From NCBI GenBank assembly GCA_963792365.1, contig CAWBVW010000005.1:434001-498000 (forward strand): a DNA stretch of 64,000 nucleotides, read 5' to 3'. Of the stretch, positions 18,172-27,088 are shown piece by piece. Source of the stretch: JAOUGY01 sp963792365 (GTDB lineage Bacteria > Actinomycetota > Acidimicrobiia > Spongiisociales > ZC4RG35). Position numbers and translations under genes: made by a program. The notes under the pieces were generated by a model, which saw only the letters and a program-made list of their open reading frames with translations, did no database searches and was not told where the DNA came from. Every line of letters starts with the position of its first letter. Position 1 is the first letter of the stretch.

Positions 18172-18895
18172 CGCCCGAGACCGAGTGAATGCTCCTGATG
18201 GCCAGCAACACCCCTGGCATGAACGAAATCCGATCCGTCGAATCGTGGCGAATCGTGAGGACCTCACCGTCGTTGCCCAACAAGACCTCCTGGTGAGCGA
18301 GCAGACCAGGGAGTCGAACAGAGTGGACGGGGATGCCTCCCACCGATCCACCGCGGACGCCGTCCACGGACTCCGTGGACTCCACCCGGCGATGCTGGTG
18401 TGGAGCCGCCGATCCGATCCGGCTCGCAGTCGAGGCGGCCGTGCCAGACGGGGCGTCCACCTTGCGATCATGGTGCAACTCCACGATCTCGGCGGCCGCG
18501 AAGTGGGGAGCCGCCATCTCGGCGAACCGCATCATGAGGACTGCCCCGATCGAAAAGTTCGGCACCACGAGACACGCCTTCTCCGACGTGCCCCAGATAC
18601 GACGCGCTTCGACGAGGCGAGCTTCGTCGAACCCCGAGGTGCCCACAACGACGTGCTTGCCCATCCCCCGCCACCGTTCGATGTTGGTCATGACGACGTC
18701 CGGACGGGTGACCTCGACCACCACGTCGGCGTCGGCAGCACACGAGGGGTCGTCGGACAGTGCCAATCCGGCCACCTCCTCGCCTCCATGGCCGGGAGCG
18801 AACAGACCGGACAAGGTGAGGTCTGCGGCGTTCAACACTGCTTGCGTGACGCTCCTGCCCATGCGGCCTGCAGCCCCGGAGACGGCGACCTTCAT
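18143..18895 (-). CDS. dapB: 4-hydroxy-tetrahydrodipicolinate reductase
   Basis: Second DAP-pathway step after DapA; NAD(P)H-dependent, cytosolic. It has 250 residues. The N-terminal VSGAAGRMGRSV is the dinucleotide-binding loop, VVVGTSGF and VPNFSIGAVLMMRFAE are family blocks, and ELHHDRKVDAPSGTA contains the catalytic His pair and the Lys-Asp-Ala-Pro-Ser-Gly-Thr substrate motif. Its ATG overlaps the stop of the M16 peptidase gene (ATGA), so it is translationally coupled to it. Confidence 0.97.
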   Translation of the reverse strand: MKVAVSGAAGRMGRSVTQAVLNAADLTLSGLFAPGHGGEEVAGLALSDDPSCAADADVVVEVTRPDVVMTNIERWRGMGKHVVVGTSGFDEARLVEARRIWGTSEKACLVVPNFSIGAVLMMRFAEMAAPHFAAAEIVELHHDRKVDAPSGTAASTASRIGSAAPHQHRRVESTESVDGVRGGSVGGIPVHSVRLPGLLAHQEVLLGNDGEVLTIRHDSTDRISFMPGVLLAIRSIHSVSGVSVGLDDLI

Positions 18896-20142
18896 CGGAG
18901 ATACCTGGTGAGGGTGTCGGGCTCGAAAGGCCCAACGGCGCCGATCACCCGGGGACCGACGAGGAAGTCGGCGGCCACCGACCGCACCTGGTCGAGCGTC
19001 ACGTCCTCGATCCGCGCGATCCGTTCGTCGACCGACAGGTGGGGTGCACCCACCATCTCGTCGCGCCCGAGTCGAACCATGCGGCTGTTGGCATCCTCCA
19101 TCGCCAGCGCCAGCCCACCGCGCATGGCTCCCTTCGCCCTATCGAGCTCCGTATCGGTGATGCCCTTCTCCACGACGGAGTCGATCTCCTGACACACGAG
19201 GTCGAGCACTCGAGGGGCCTTGGCCGGCGTAGTCGCTGCATAGACGCCCCACGCACCAGCATCGGCATACGACGTGCGGAACGAATACACCGAGTACACG
19301 AGGCCCCGCTCCTCCCTGATGCTCGTGAAGAGGCGCGATGACATGCCACCGCCGAGCACGAGGTTGAGCACTTCGAATGCCCACCGACGTGGATCGCCTC
19401 GCTCGAAGCCGAGCCCGCCGATGACCAGATGAGCCTGTTCGGCGGCCTTCGATCGCACGTTGGCGGTTGAGCTCGGCGCCGGCGGAGTGTGCTCGTGCTC
19501 CACGGGATCACCCGACCACTCCCCGAACACCGAGTCGATGAGCGCAACGGCCTCACCGTGGTCCACGGAACCCGATAGCGCCACCACGGTCGAGCCGGCT
19601 CCGTACCGTCGTTTCCAGTACCCGAATATGTCGTCCCGGGTCATGCCACGAATGCTCTCGCGGGTCCCGAGCACGGGAGCGGACAGCGGGTGCCCTGCGA
19701 ACACGGCCTTCGTGAACTCCTCGAACGCGACGTCGGCGGGATCGTCTTCGCTCTCGTTGATCTCCTCGATGACGACTTCGCGCTCGGCATCGATGTCGCG
19801 CGGCCGGAACGCCGGGCGCTGCAACATCTCACCGAGGATCTCGACGCCCCTAGGCAGGTCCTCGTCGAGCATCCGCCCCCAGAAGCACGTGTGGTCCTTG
19901 GAGGTGAAGGCGTTCGACTCGGCGCCCATGGCATCGAAGCTCTCGGAGATCTCGCGACCGAGCATCGTCTCGGAGCCCTTGAACAGCAGGTGCTCCAGAA
20001 AGTGCGAGGCGCCCGCCTCGTTCGGATCCTCGTCCCGAGTACCGGTGTCGATCCAGCATCCCACCGCAACCGATCGAATGCCGGGAACCGGCTCTGTGAT
20101 CACCCTCAGGCCGGAGGGCAACGTTGAAAGCTCGTAGTGCAT
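18892..20142 (-). CDS. M16 family zinc peptidase (processing-peptidase type)
   Basis: A 416-residue insulinase-family protein. The inverted zinc motif HFLEH is at 47-51, and the distal glutamate lies in EREVVIEEINESEDDP; the C-terminal half contains the inactive-type paired domain with RGLVYSVYSF. This class lies next to pnp and dapB in many actinobacteria. The start ATG at 20142 is preferred because TACCAT (20150-20155, reverse strand) ends seven bases upstream; another ATG at 20151 would overlap that box. Substrate unknown, probably cytosolic. Confidence 0.92.
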   Translation of the reverse strand: MHYELSTLPSGLRVITEPVPGIRSVAVGCWIDTGTRDEDPNEAGASHFLEHLLFKGSETMLGREISESFDAMGAESNAFTSKDHTCFWGRMLDEDLPRGVEILGEMLQRPAFRPRDIDAEREVVIEEINESEDDPADVAFEEFTKAVFAGHPLSAPVLGTRESIRGMTRDDIFGYWKRRYGAGSTVVALSGSVDHGEAVALIDSVFGEWSGDPVEHEHTPPAPSSTANVRSKAAEQAHLVIGGLGFERGDPRRWAFEVLNLVLGGGMSSRLFTSIREERGLVYSVYSFRTSYADAGAWGVYAATTPAKAPRVLDLVCQEIDSVVEKGITDTELDRAKGAMRGGLALAMEDANSRMVRLGRDEMVGAPHLSVDERIARIEDVTLDQVRSVAADFLVGPRVIGAVGPFEPDTLTRYLR

Positions 20143-20149
20143 CGGCGTC

Positions 20150-20197
20150 ATGGTACGGGTGATCGGCTCTCACGAACCAACCAGGCACCGGTACCCT
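20150..20197. promoter_or_regulatory. divergent -10 boxes, M16 peptidase / DUF4230 gene
   Basis: Reverse-strand TACCAT (20150-20155) is seven bases from the peptidase ATG; forward TACCCT (20192-20197) is nine bases from the DUF4230 ATG at 20207. The forward box lies in CCGGTACCCTCTG, which recurs exactly before the LOG gene at 24081-24093. Confidence 0.55.
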
Positions 20198-20206
20198 CTG
20201 TTGGGC

Positions 20207-20902
20207 ATGTCCGACCAACGCAAGACCGTCGCAACGATTCTCGTCACGCTGGGTGTGATCGGGTTGGTGGTCGGGATCGGTGTCACCGCCTTCGTCGCCG
20301 GACGCGCCGCCCGAACCGTCGACCAGGTCGATCAGGTGATCGACGGTGTCGTCGACGCGGTCGACGCCGAAGGAGAGTTCACCAGGGTCGGCGAGGTGAC
20401 CGTGGAGTCGCTGCGCAACCTCGCCGAGCTCACGACGGTGGAAGTGGTCGAGTACACGACTGTGGAGAAGGGCAACGACGAAGGTCTGCTCAACTGGGCG
20501 GTCGGCGACAAAGTCGAGATGTTTGCCGTGGCCCGCATCGGCGCCGGTGTCGACCTCGAAACACTCGATCCAGAGGACATCTTCTCGGACCCAGCCACCG
20601 GTCGGGCGATCATTCGCATCCCAGAAGCGAAGATCACCTATGTCGCTGTGGACAACGAGCGCACCGTGGTGTACAACCGCGAGACGGGATTGTTCACGAA
20701 GGGTGATCCGGATCTCGAACGCTCCGCCCGGATCACCGCCGAGGAAGCCCTCGTGGCGCAGGCCCTGGAGAACGATCTGCTCGGTGAAGCCGAAGATCGC
20801 GCCAAGGTCGTGCTGGAGGATCTCTTGGGGATACTGGGCTACACCGACGTCACCGTCGTGATCACGCCTTCGGGCGAGGTCGACGAGGACACCACTCCCT
20901 GA
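20207..20902 (+). CDS. DUF4230-family membrane-anchored protein
   Basis: A 231-residue protein with one N-terminal membrane anchor (about residues 9-32, VTLGVIGLVVGIGVTAFVAG) and an extracytoplasmic domain typical of DUF4230 (VESLRNLAELTTVEVVEYTT, then VEMFAVARIGAGVDLETLDP, and RIPEAKITYVAVDNERTVVY). Function of the family is unknown. The ATG at 20207 follows a TACCCT -10 by nine bases. A short acidic tail ends the protein. Confidence 0.82.
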   Translation: MSDQRKTVATILVTLGVIGLVVGIGVTAFVAGRAARTVDQVDQVIDGVVDAVDAEGEFTRVGEVTVESLRNLAELTTVEVVEYTTVEKGNDEGLLNWAVGDKVEMFAVARIGAGVDLETLDPEDIFSDPATGRAIIRIPEAKITYVAVDNERTVVYNRETGLFTKGDPDLERSARITAEEALVAQALENDLLGEAEDRAKVVLEDLLGILGYTDVTVVITPSGEVDEDTTP

Positions 20903-20975
20903 GCGACACGACCTCCGAACCGCAAGCTCTGCGCGCGGCTGCACACGAACCCGAGGCTTGACAGACCGTGAGACA

Positions 20976-23075
20976 ATGAGGGTTATGCGCGCACGTTCGG
21001 ACACCGTTCTCAGAGACATGCTCCGCCCCGACGAAGGGGCGATCGAGCAGGTGGTCGCGCGCTATCAGCGTGTTGCACCGGCCATCACGCGTTTTGCGCG
21101 CAGCCTGTCGGGCAACGAACACCTGCGCGTGCGCCTCGGCTCGGAAGCAGCGGCGGGAGAAGAGGAGGTCGTGTGCGACCCCCGCCTGTTCCAAGCCGCA
21201 TACAACCGCAACGCTCCTGTGACGGCTGCGGAAGTCGCGCTCGCATCTGCCCTCCACGAAGTGGTGCACCTCGTGTCGTCGAACTTCGAAGAACGGCGGC
21301 CCGTCCCCAAGGAATGGCCGATCAAGGGCGAGCGAACCGACGAGCCGGTCGACCTGCTCACGGCGCTCGACCGAGCCGGCGGACCGATCGCAGAAGCAAT
21401 GTTCTTCACGCTCGAGGACGCACGACAGGAACGCCAGGGTCTGGGCGTGTATCCGGGGGCGCGGTCGGTGCTCACCGACCTCTACCGGGCGGCCTTCCCC
21501 GACGCCAACCGTCAGGCGGGTGCCCTCTCCCAGTTCTCACTCGGTTGTTTCCTCGTTTGCGGTGGCTATTCGGAACGCGAACCACTGGAACGTCGTTTCG
21601 ACGCACGAGCAGCCGTCGCCCTCGCCGAAGCCTCAGACGTTCTCACGAAGGCAGCCGAGGCTGCCGACCCCTGGGCCGTGGCGACCCACGCCCTCGAGCT
21701 CGTCGAGATCGCCCGTACCAACCACCTCCTCAACAAGACCGAAGAGGTGACGACCGCACAGCAGAAGATCGTCGACCAAGCCGACGCCGACTCTGTCGCC
21801 GAGGCCGTGGACAAGGTTCGATTGACGAGCCCCGTGGTGAAGGACGCTCAGAGTTACTCCGAGACCCGCCGGGCGGCCGACGCCAGGGCGGGACTGACCG
21901 AGCGCGCAGGAGCATCTGAGCTCGGGACCGATGCCTCCACGGATCAGCTGCTTCGGGTGTCGGAGGCTCCAACCGTGTATCTGCCCACGGGTCAAGCCGG
22001 AAAGCTCGTTGTGGCCGCCGCTCCCCGCTCGTTCTCGGCCTTCGCCTCCCAGGGGCGCGAGGCTCTGTCCGCCGCCGCCACCAAATGGGAGATCGCACAG
22101 CGCCAGGTGTCAGGTGAGCTCTATCCGCTCTTTGCCGCCAACCAGCGGCGAGGACTGCGGTCCGGCTACGACCAGGGGGATGTCTCGCCCCATGCCGCCC
22201 TGTTCATCGGTGCCGGCCTCTACACGCGCATGTACGAGCGGCGCTCCGCCCGCACGCGGCGCACCTACGCGGTGAGCCTGCTCGTCGACGCGTCCGCGTC
22301 GATGCTCCAGCCTCGAGGACCGAGCGTCGTACGATCCGGGGCGTGGGGGATGTCGGCCGCGCTGATGGGTGCATGGACGCTCGCCCGCCTGGCAGACGAG
22401 CTGCAGATCGACTTCGAGGTCGCCCTGTTCAACCGATCGTTCGCCGCTCGTTCGACCGATACCGAGTGGTCGTACACGAGGTCCCGAAGTCAGTCCATCG
22501 CCGGACTTCGCCGAACTCAAGGAAGTGCGGCGGAGCGGCTCACCTCGACTGTGAATCACTACGTCATCAAGCCGTTCGATCGACGTTGGCGGGACGCCGA
22601 AGACGTCTTCGCAGGGATGTTCTGGACGGCCACGGAACCCGGGAAGGCCGCCATGGCGGCCCGCCGGGAGCCAAAATCCTCTCCCCCCGTGTCGATGTTC
22701 GACAAAGCCTCCAACGTCGACGAGTACAACCTGACCCTCGCCGCAGAACGGATGGGGAGGCTCGGGAGTCATGTACGGGTTCTGGTCGTCCTGGCAGACG
22801 GCATGACGAGAGGTTCGATCGCCGACCTGTCCGAGACGGTCGAGGCGATCGAACGAAACGGCACGACGGTGCTGGGGATCGGGATCGGGGACGACACGGT
22901 CTCGACCGCCTATGGACGGCACCAAGTGGTCGAGCATCCGGGTGAGTTGACCCGGGCGATGGTGGACGGGGTACGGTCCTCGCTCCGCCGCAGCCTCTCC
23001 CTGTGGGGAATGGATACCTGGTGGTCGCGTCCGTCGCGACCCACGACGAGCCGAAGGGAACGAGTCAGTGTCTGA
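20976..23075 (+). CDS. CobT/NorD-like von Willebrand factor A protein with HEXXH motif
   Basis: About 699 residues; partner of the AAA protein whose start overlaps its end by eight bases. The C-terminal third is a VWA domain with the MIDAS motif DASAS (about 438-442) and later VLADGMTRGS. The N-terminal part has SALHEVVHLVSSNF, an HEXXH zinc-peptidase signature, followed about 50 residues later by FTLEDARQERQ, the same order seen in NorD/CobT relatives. MoxR-VWA pairs act as metal-insertion or protein-remodelling chaperones; the client is unknown here. Start uncertain: TTG 20958, ATG 20976 and ATG 20985 are all in frame and none has a strong ribosome-binding site. Confidence 0.8.
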   Translation: MRVMRARSDTVLRDMLRPDEGAIEQVVARYQRVAPAITRFARSLSGNEHLRVRLGSEAAAGEEEVVCDPRLFQAAYNRNAPVTAAEVALASALHEVVHLVSSNFEERRPVPKEWPIKGERTDEPVDLLTALDRAGGPIAEAMFFTLEDARQERQGLGVYPGARSVLTDLYRAAFPDANRQAGALSQFSLGCFLVCGGYSEREPLERRFDARAAVALAEASDVLTKAAEAADPWAVATHALELVEIARTNHLLNKTEEVTTAQQKIVDQADADSVAEAVDKVRLTSPVVKDAQSYSETRRAADARAGLTERAGASELGTDASTDQLLRVSEAPTVYLPTGQAGKLVVAAAPRSFSAFASQGREALSAAATKWEIAQRQVSGELYPLFAANQRRGLRSGYDQGDVSPHAALFIGAGLYTRMYERRSARTRRTYAVSLLVDASASMLQPRGPSVVRSGAWGMSAALMGAWTLARLADELQIDFEVALFNRSFAARSTDTEWSYTRSRSQSIAGLRRTQGSAAERLTSTVNHYVIKPFDRRWRDAEDVFAGMFWTATEPGKAAMAARREPKSSPPVSMFDKASNVDEYNLTLAAERMGRLGSHVRVLVVLADGMTRGSIADLSETVEAIERNGTTVLGIGIGDDTVSTAYGRHQVVEHPGELTRAMVDGVRSSLRRSLSLWGMDTWWSRPSRPTTSRRERVSV

Positions 23076-24057
23076 ATCAGTCGCGTTCGAGGACCCCGTT
23101 GGGGGCGGCCCGGCAATCACGTTGCCACGATTCACGCTGCCCAAGGGGACCGAGGACCACGAGCAACGCGCCAGGAAGATCCCTGAGCCGGATCCCCACT
23201 ACGTCGATCTGGGGATGCTCTACCGGTTTGCTCAAGTTGAGCAGGTGCGTCAGGCGAACCCGGAGGGTTTCGCTCCGCTGCATCTCGCGGTCAGGGGGCA
23301 CATGGGGACGGGCAAGGACCACGACATCGAGCAATTTGCGGCCCAACTGGGTCTCCCGTACTTCCGCATCCCGCTCACGGGTGAAGTCCGTGACGTCACA
23401 CTCATCGGCTCCACCAAACTCCATGGTGACGGCAAGGGCGGAACCGAGAGCCGTTGGGAGGATGGCGACATCACAAGGGCCCTTCGAGGACCTGCGTTGC
23501 TGAATCTCTCCGAGTTGAACGCAGCAGGCGCCGAGACCCTGTTCGCCCTCCACGGATTGCTGGATCGGTATGGGGCCATCGACCTGCCGAACGGAGACAC
23601 GGTCGCCCTGCGACCCGACGTTCGCGTGTTCGGCACCATGAACCCGACCGATCTCAGGGACTATGCGGGCACGCAGACCCTCAACAAGGCATTTGCCGAC
23701 CGGTGGGTCATCTGGGAGAAGTCGTTCCCGGGTGAGGAGCAGATCGAGTCGATGCTCTCCCGGCGCTATCCGTCTCTCAAACCGGCGTACGTGACGGCCA
23801 TCGCTCGACTGGCGGTGGAAGTGAACGCCTCGTTCGAGGCACTCGACGCCGGTACCCGGGTCGAGACTCCACTGAGCCTCCGCTCGATACTCGACCGCAT
23901 CCCCACCGGGTTGCACATCCATGCCGATGCAGAGGATCCCTTGCGGCTCGCATGGGAAGAATTCGTGTTGCCACACGTCGACCTCTACGACCGGGACCAC
24001 TACGAGACCGTGTGGAACGCCGTGGTGCGCAAGGGTCCGTCCGAGCGGCCGTTTTGA
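23068..24057 (+). CDS. MoxR/CbbQ-type AAA ATPase with altered Walker motifs
   Basis: A 329-residue AAA_5/MoxR-like protein, presumably the motor partner of the preceding VWA protein. The P-loop reads GHMGTGKD (77-84): the lysine is present but the usual Thr/Ser after it is aspartate. The Walker B region reads ALLNLSELNAA (about 142-152), with serine in place of the magnesium-binding aspartate while the glutamate is kept. Sensor-1 FGTMNP and the arginine-rich FADRWVIWEKSFPGEEQ region are normal. It may bind nucleotide poorly or not hydrolyse it. GTG start overlaps the VWA gene. Confidence 0.82.
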   Translation: MSESVAFEDPVGGGPAITLPRFTLPKGTEDHEQRARKIPEPDPHYVDLGMLYRFAQVEQVRQANPEGFAPLHLAVRGHMGTGKDHDIEQFAAQLGLPYFRIPLTGEVRDVTLIGSTKLHGDGKGGTESRWEDGDITRALRGPALLNLSELNAAGAETLFALHGLLDRYGAIDLPNGDTVALRPDVRVFGTMNPTDLRDYAGTQTLNKAFADRWVIWEKSFPGEEQIESMLSRRYPSLKPAYVTAIARLAVEVNASFEALDAGTRVETPLSLRSILDRIPTGLHIHADAEDPLRLAWEEFVLPHVDLYDRDHYETVWNAVVRKGPSERPF

Positions 24058-24084
24058 GCCGCCTGCCGACTCGCGCCGAACCGG

Positions 24085-24090
24085 TACCCT
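24085..24090 (+). promoter_or_regulatory. -10 box of LOG-family gene
   Basis: TACCCT nine bases before the ATG at 24100, inside CCGGTACCCTCTG, identical to the box at 20188-20200. It supports the ATG rather than the GTG at 24094. Confidence 0.5.
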
Positions 24091-24099
24091 CTGGTGCCC

Positions 24100-25185
24100 A
24101 TGCGTAGCTACGACCTCGGCAACCCCGAGCTCGACAAGACGGTCACAGATCTGATCGCACAGGTGTCGAACAACGACAACGGCGATCTGATCCGCGAGAT
24201 GATCGTGACCGTTCTCAAGCTCCACCGCGACGCGCCCAGCCGGGGCGACCTGAAGCTCGTCAACACCGCTCTCAAAGAGATGCGATATTCGATGCTGGTC
24301 TTCTCCCGCCACGACGAGCCGAAGGTCACCATCTTCGGATCGGCCCGGCTGGCAGATACGGACCCCAACTATCGTCTCGCCGAGGAGTTCGCCCGCATCA
24401 TGGTGGAGCGGCATTGGGGCGTCGTCACGGGCGCCGGGCCCGGGGTCATGGAGGCGGGGAACCGCGGAGCCGGACTCGATGCCTCCTACGGTGTGAACAT
24501 CCGGCTCCCGTTCGAGGCGAACGCAAACGAGTACGTCTCACCGGAGAAGACCGTCAACTTCAAGTACTTCTTCACCCGGAAGCTGGGTTTCGTCAAGGAG
24601 TCACACGGGTTTGCGCTCTTCCCTGGTGGTTTCGGCACGCTCGACGAGACCTTCGAGCTCCTCACTCTCATTCAGACCGGAAAGAGCGACCTGCATCCGA
24701 TCGTGATGCTCGAGGCCGAAGGCACCGGATACTGGGGCCCTCTCGTCGAGTTCATGCAGGCCGTCCTGACCGACAAGGGACTCATCTCCCCCGAGGACAC
24801 GTCCTTGTTCACCGTCACCAACGATCCGACGGAGGCGGCAGATGTGATGTGCAGGTTCTACGCGAACTTCCACTCTCAGCGCTACGTCGATGGAACACTC
24901 GTGCTCCGACTTCGACAGGCCCCCGATCCGGCAACGCTGGCACGGCTGTCCGACGACTACAGGGACATCATCGTGTCCGGGGACATCGAAACGATCGGGG
25001 CCACCGACGCAGAAGTGCGCGACGGTGACGCGCTCGACTGCGAGCGTGTGGCTTTTCGATTCGACAGGCGGCGGTACGCCCGCCTCAGAAGCCTCATCGA
25101 CGAGCTCAATGCGATCGTTGCGCCCCCCGAAGCGGTTCATCCCCCGGCTCCGTTCGGGGCCGAGCAGGCCGACCGCAGCTTCTGA
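24100..25185 (+). CDS. LOG-family (TIGR00730) phosphoribohydrolase-like protein
   Basis: A 361-residue Rossmann-fold protein. Its centre carries the LOG nucleotide-binding signature PGGFGTLDE (175-183) and VVTGAGPGVMEAGNRGA. Smaller relatives of about 190 residues release cytokinin bases from nucleotide monophosphates; this longer form has about 65 extra N-terminal residues and a C-terminal extension after about residue 270, so it is a separate subfamily and its substrate is uncertain. The following gene has its own promoter. Confidence 0.85.
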   Translation: MRSYDLGNPELDKTVTDLIAQVSNNDNGDLIREMIVTVLKLHRDAPSRGDLKLVNTALKEMRYSMLVFSRHDEPKVTIFGSARLADTDPNYRLAEEFARIMVERHWGVVTGAGPGVMEAGNRGAGLDASYGVNIRLPFEANANEYVSPEKTVNFKYFFTRKLGFVKESHGFALFPGGFGTLDETFELLTLIQTGKSDLHPIVMLEAEGTGYWGPLVEFMQAVLTDKGLISPEDTSLFTVTNDPTEAADVMCRFYANFHSQRYVDGTLVLRLRQAPDPATLARLSDDYRDIIVSGDIETIGATDAEVRDGDALDCERVAFRFDRRRYARLRSLIDELNAIVAPPEAVHPPAPFGAEQADRSF

Positions 25186-25285
25186 CTCCCGGTCCAAGCC
25201 GGTCGACGAGAGAACCGGTTCCCCGATGCAGGATGGCGGAATGCTCGAACCCCGCCGGGCGGGCATCCAATGCTTCCCAGGCCAC

Positions 25286-25291
25286 TAGAAT
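25286..25291 (+). promoter_or_regulatory. -10 box of the TIGR03084-family gene
   Basis: TAGAAT eight bases before the GTG at 25300; fits TANNNT and a leaderless transcript. Confidence 0.5.
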
Positions 25292-25299
25292 GAAGCGCC

Positions 25300-26031
25300 G
25301 TGCGTGAGATCCTGTCAGACCTCGTTGCTGAACAACAGTACCTAGACCAATTCCTCCAGCGGATTGCGCTGAAGGACTGGGACAAGCCGACGCGGTCGGT
25401 CGGCTGGTCCATCCGCGACACGATCAGCCACCTGGCTGATTCCGAAGAGCTGGCAGCGTCGGTGATCACCGGCGAAGCCGACCTCAGTCGATACCGCTCG
25501 ACTCCCGATCTCGACAGCATCCGACAGGAAGCCGTGGAACGTGGCCGAAGGATGCGGCCTCAAGACGTCATCGAATGGTGGCGCGGTGGGCGAGCGAAGG
25601 TCGTCGAACCACTTTCACACATGGATCCAAGCCATCGACTCGAGTGGATCGCAGGATCGATGAGTGCGCGAACCCTGGCCACCACGAGGCTCATGGAGAC
25701 GTGGGCACACGGTCTCGACATCTACGAGGCCATGGAAGCCGAGATCGAGGACACGCCCCGCATCCGCCACATCTGCTGGCTCGGCTGGAAGGCGCTTCCC
25801 TACTCCTTCAAGCTGGCAGGCGAAGATTACGTTCCGATTCGCATCGAGCTGATCGGTCCGGGATACACGAAGTGGATCTTCGGCCCCGAAGACGCCGAGA
25901 ACCTGATCAAGGGATCGGCCTCCGATTGGGCACGGCTCGTGGTGGCACGAGCGAGCTTTGCCGAGACACGTCTCAAGGTCTCCGGTGACGCGGCAGAAGT
26001 TGCCGTCGAGGTGGTAAGGGCCTTTCTGTGA
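25300..26031 (+). CDS. TIGR03084-family metal-binding protein (DinB/maleylpyruvate-isomerase-like)
   Basis: A 243-residue four-helix-bundle protein related to mycothiol-dependent maleylpyruvate isomerases. Histidines expected to bind metal lie in WSIRDTISHLADSEE and in TRLMETWAHGLDIYEAM. The family is widespread in mycothiol-producing actinobacteria, mostly without a known reaction. GTG start eight bases after TAGAAT. The next 260 bases, up to the HD-GYP gene, hold no further gene. Confidence 0.82.
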   Translation: MREILSDLVAEQQYLDQFLQRIALKDWDKPTRSVGWSIRDTISHLADSEELAASVITGEADLSRYRSTPDLDSIRQEAVERGRRMRPQDVIEWWRGGRAKVVEPLSHMDPSHRLEWIAGSMSARTLATTRLMETWAHGLDIYEAMEAEIEDTPRIRHICWLGWKALPYSFKLAGEDYVPIRIELIGPGYTKWIFGPEDAENLIKGSASDWARLVVARASFAETRLKVSGDAAEVAVEVVRAFL

Positions 26032-26094
26032 GCCTTCGCCGTCTGGTGGGGCGGATCGAGGTGCACCATCCCCCAACCGAGTGGACCCGGCCAG

Positions 26095-26130
26095 GGCAGC
26101 AGCCCTCATAGGCGCTGCCGCCGTCATTTT
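26095..26130 (+). terminator. possible intrinsic terminator
   Basis: GGCAGC (26095-26100) pairs with GCTGCC (26114-26119) across a 13-base loop, followed within seven bases by TTTTCTGG. The long loop makes it weak. It would end the TIGR03084-family transcript. Confidence 0.3.
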
Positions 26131-26291
26131 CTGGTTCTGACGCCCACTCGCAATCCACATCGCTGTGGATAAGTCTGAGCCTCCCGGCCCATGGACCGCC
26201 GCCGTTCGATACGTGATTATGTGCGAGGCGCGTAACGCGAGTCCCTTCGATGAGACTCAGTTGACGTGGACGGCTGTGAGGAAGGGCGGAG

Positions 26292-26879
26292 ATGGACTCC
26301 TTGATCGAAGCGATGTCGGACGCTGTAGAAGACCTCTATGGACACGTCTATCGCGTGAGTTCCTTCGCAACCCAGATCGGCGCGGCGATCGGACTCGATC
26401 ATGATGACCTCGATCGGTTGACCACCGTGGGCGTTCTCCACGACGTCGGAAAGATCCACGTCGATCCCGCGATCCTGGCCAAACCCGGTCCCCTCGTCGG
26501 CGATGAGATCCGCCGCATCCGCCGTCACCCCGAGTACGGATTCGCAATGACGATCGATGCCTACGACCGGGCGATCGCCGAAGCGATCCTGCACCACCAC
26601 GAGCGGTGGGACGGTGGTGGCTATCCCTTCGGGCTCCGCCGGGACGAGATCCCTCTCCTCGCTCGCATCGTTCTCGTTGCCGATGCCTTCGATGCCATCA
26701 CGAGCCACCGCTCGTACCAGCCGGCGCTCCCCGTCGATCATGCGCTCCATGAGCTCCGGACCTACGCCGGCACCCAGTTCGATCCAGACATCGCCTCGAC
26801 CTTCGTCGGCCTCGTCGAAGGTGGTTCCTTCGCAACGACGGTCGCCGCCGGTTTTCAGCGCACCCCCGTGACGCTCTGA
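26292..26879 (+). CDS. HD-GYP domain protein
   Basis: A 195-residue stand-alone HD-GYP domain, a metal-dependent phosphodiesterase class that typically degrades cyclic-di-GMP. Visible are GVLHDVGKIHVDP (HD at residues 50-51), the histidine in IRRHPEYG, HHHERWDGGGYP (101-112, matching HHExxDGxGYP) and VLVADAFDAITSHRSYQ. No receiver, PAS or membrane domain is attached, so its input must come from a partner. Ribosome-binding site AGGAAGGGCGG precedes the ATG. A single perfect DnaA-box-like TGTGGATAA lies upstream at 26164-26172. Confidence 0.9.
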   Translation: MDSLIEAMSDAVEDLYGHVYRVSSFATQIGAAIGLDHDDLDRLTTVGVLHDVGKIHVDPAILAKPGPLVGDEIRRIRRHPEYGFAMTIDAYDRAIAEAILHHHERWDGGGYPFGLRRDEIPLLARIVLVADAFDAITSHRSYQPALPVDHALHELRTYAGTQFDPDIASTFVGLVEGGSFATTVAAGFQRTPVTL

Positions 26880-27076
26880 CCCGTCGATCTCTCACCCCGT
26901 CTGCCCATCGATCTGCCGGCTCTCCAAGCACGTTGACGATGTCTGATTTCAGCGGAGCCGTCCGGTTTCCACCGACCACGCCTCGGTAGAACAGATCCCC
27001 CACCGCGACGCCCGGCCCCGGCGAGCCCTCATCCCATGCGTCGGCCGACGCTGCCCGATTGGTCACAGGGCACCGA

Positions 27077-27082
27077 TACAGT
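27077..27082 (+). promoter_or_regulatory. -10 box of lhr
   Basis: TACAGT six bases before the GTG at 27089; predicts a leaderless mRNA and decides the start. Confidence 0.5.
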
Positions 27083-27088
27083 GAACGG

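Noticed and set aside
25252..25264. CCCGCCGGGCGGG hairpin after the LOG gene
   Set aside because: Very short loop, no tail, and within GC-rich sequence where such palindromes are common.
26164..26172. TGTGGATAA, a perfect DnaA box
   Set aside because: Single copy, no cluster, no dnaA/dnaN nearby and no AT-rich unwinding region, so not evidence of an origin.
26880..27080. Possible reverse-strand coding remnant (GVAVGDLFYRGVVGGNRT)
   Set aside because: No start, no recognisable family, and the frame runs into the HD-GYP gene; most likely chance.
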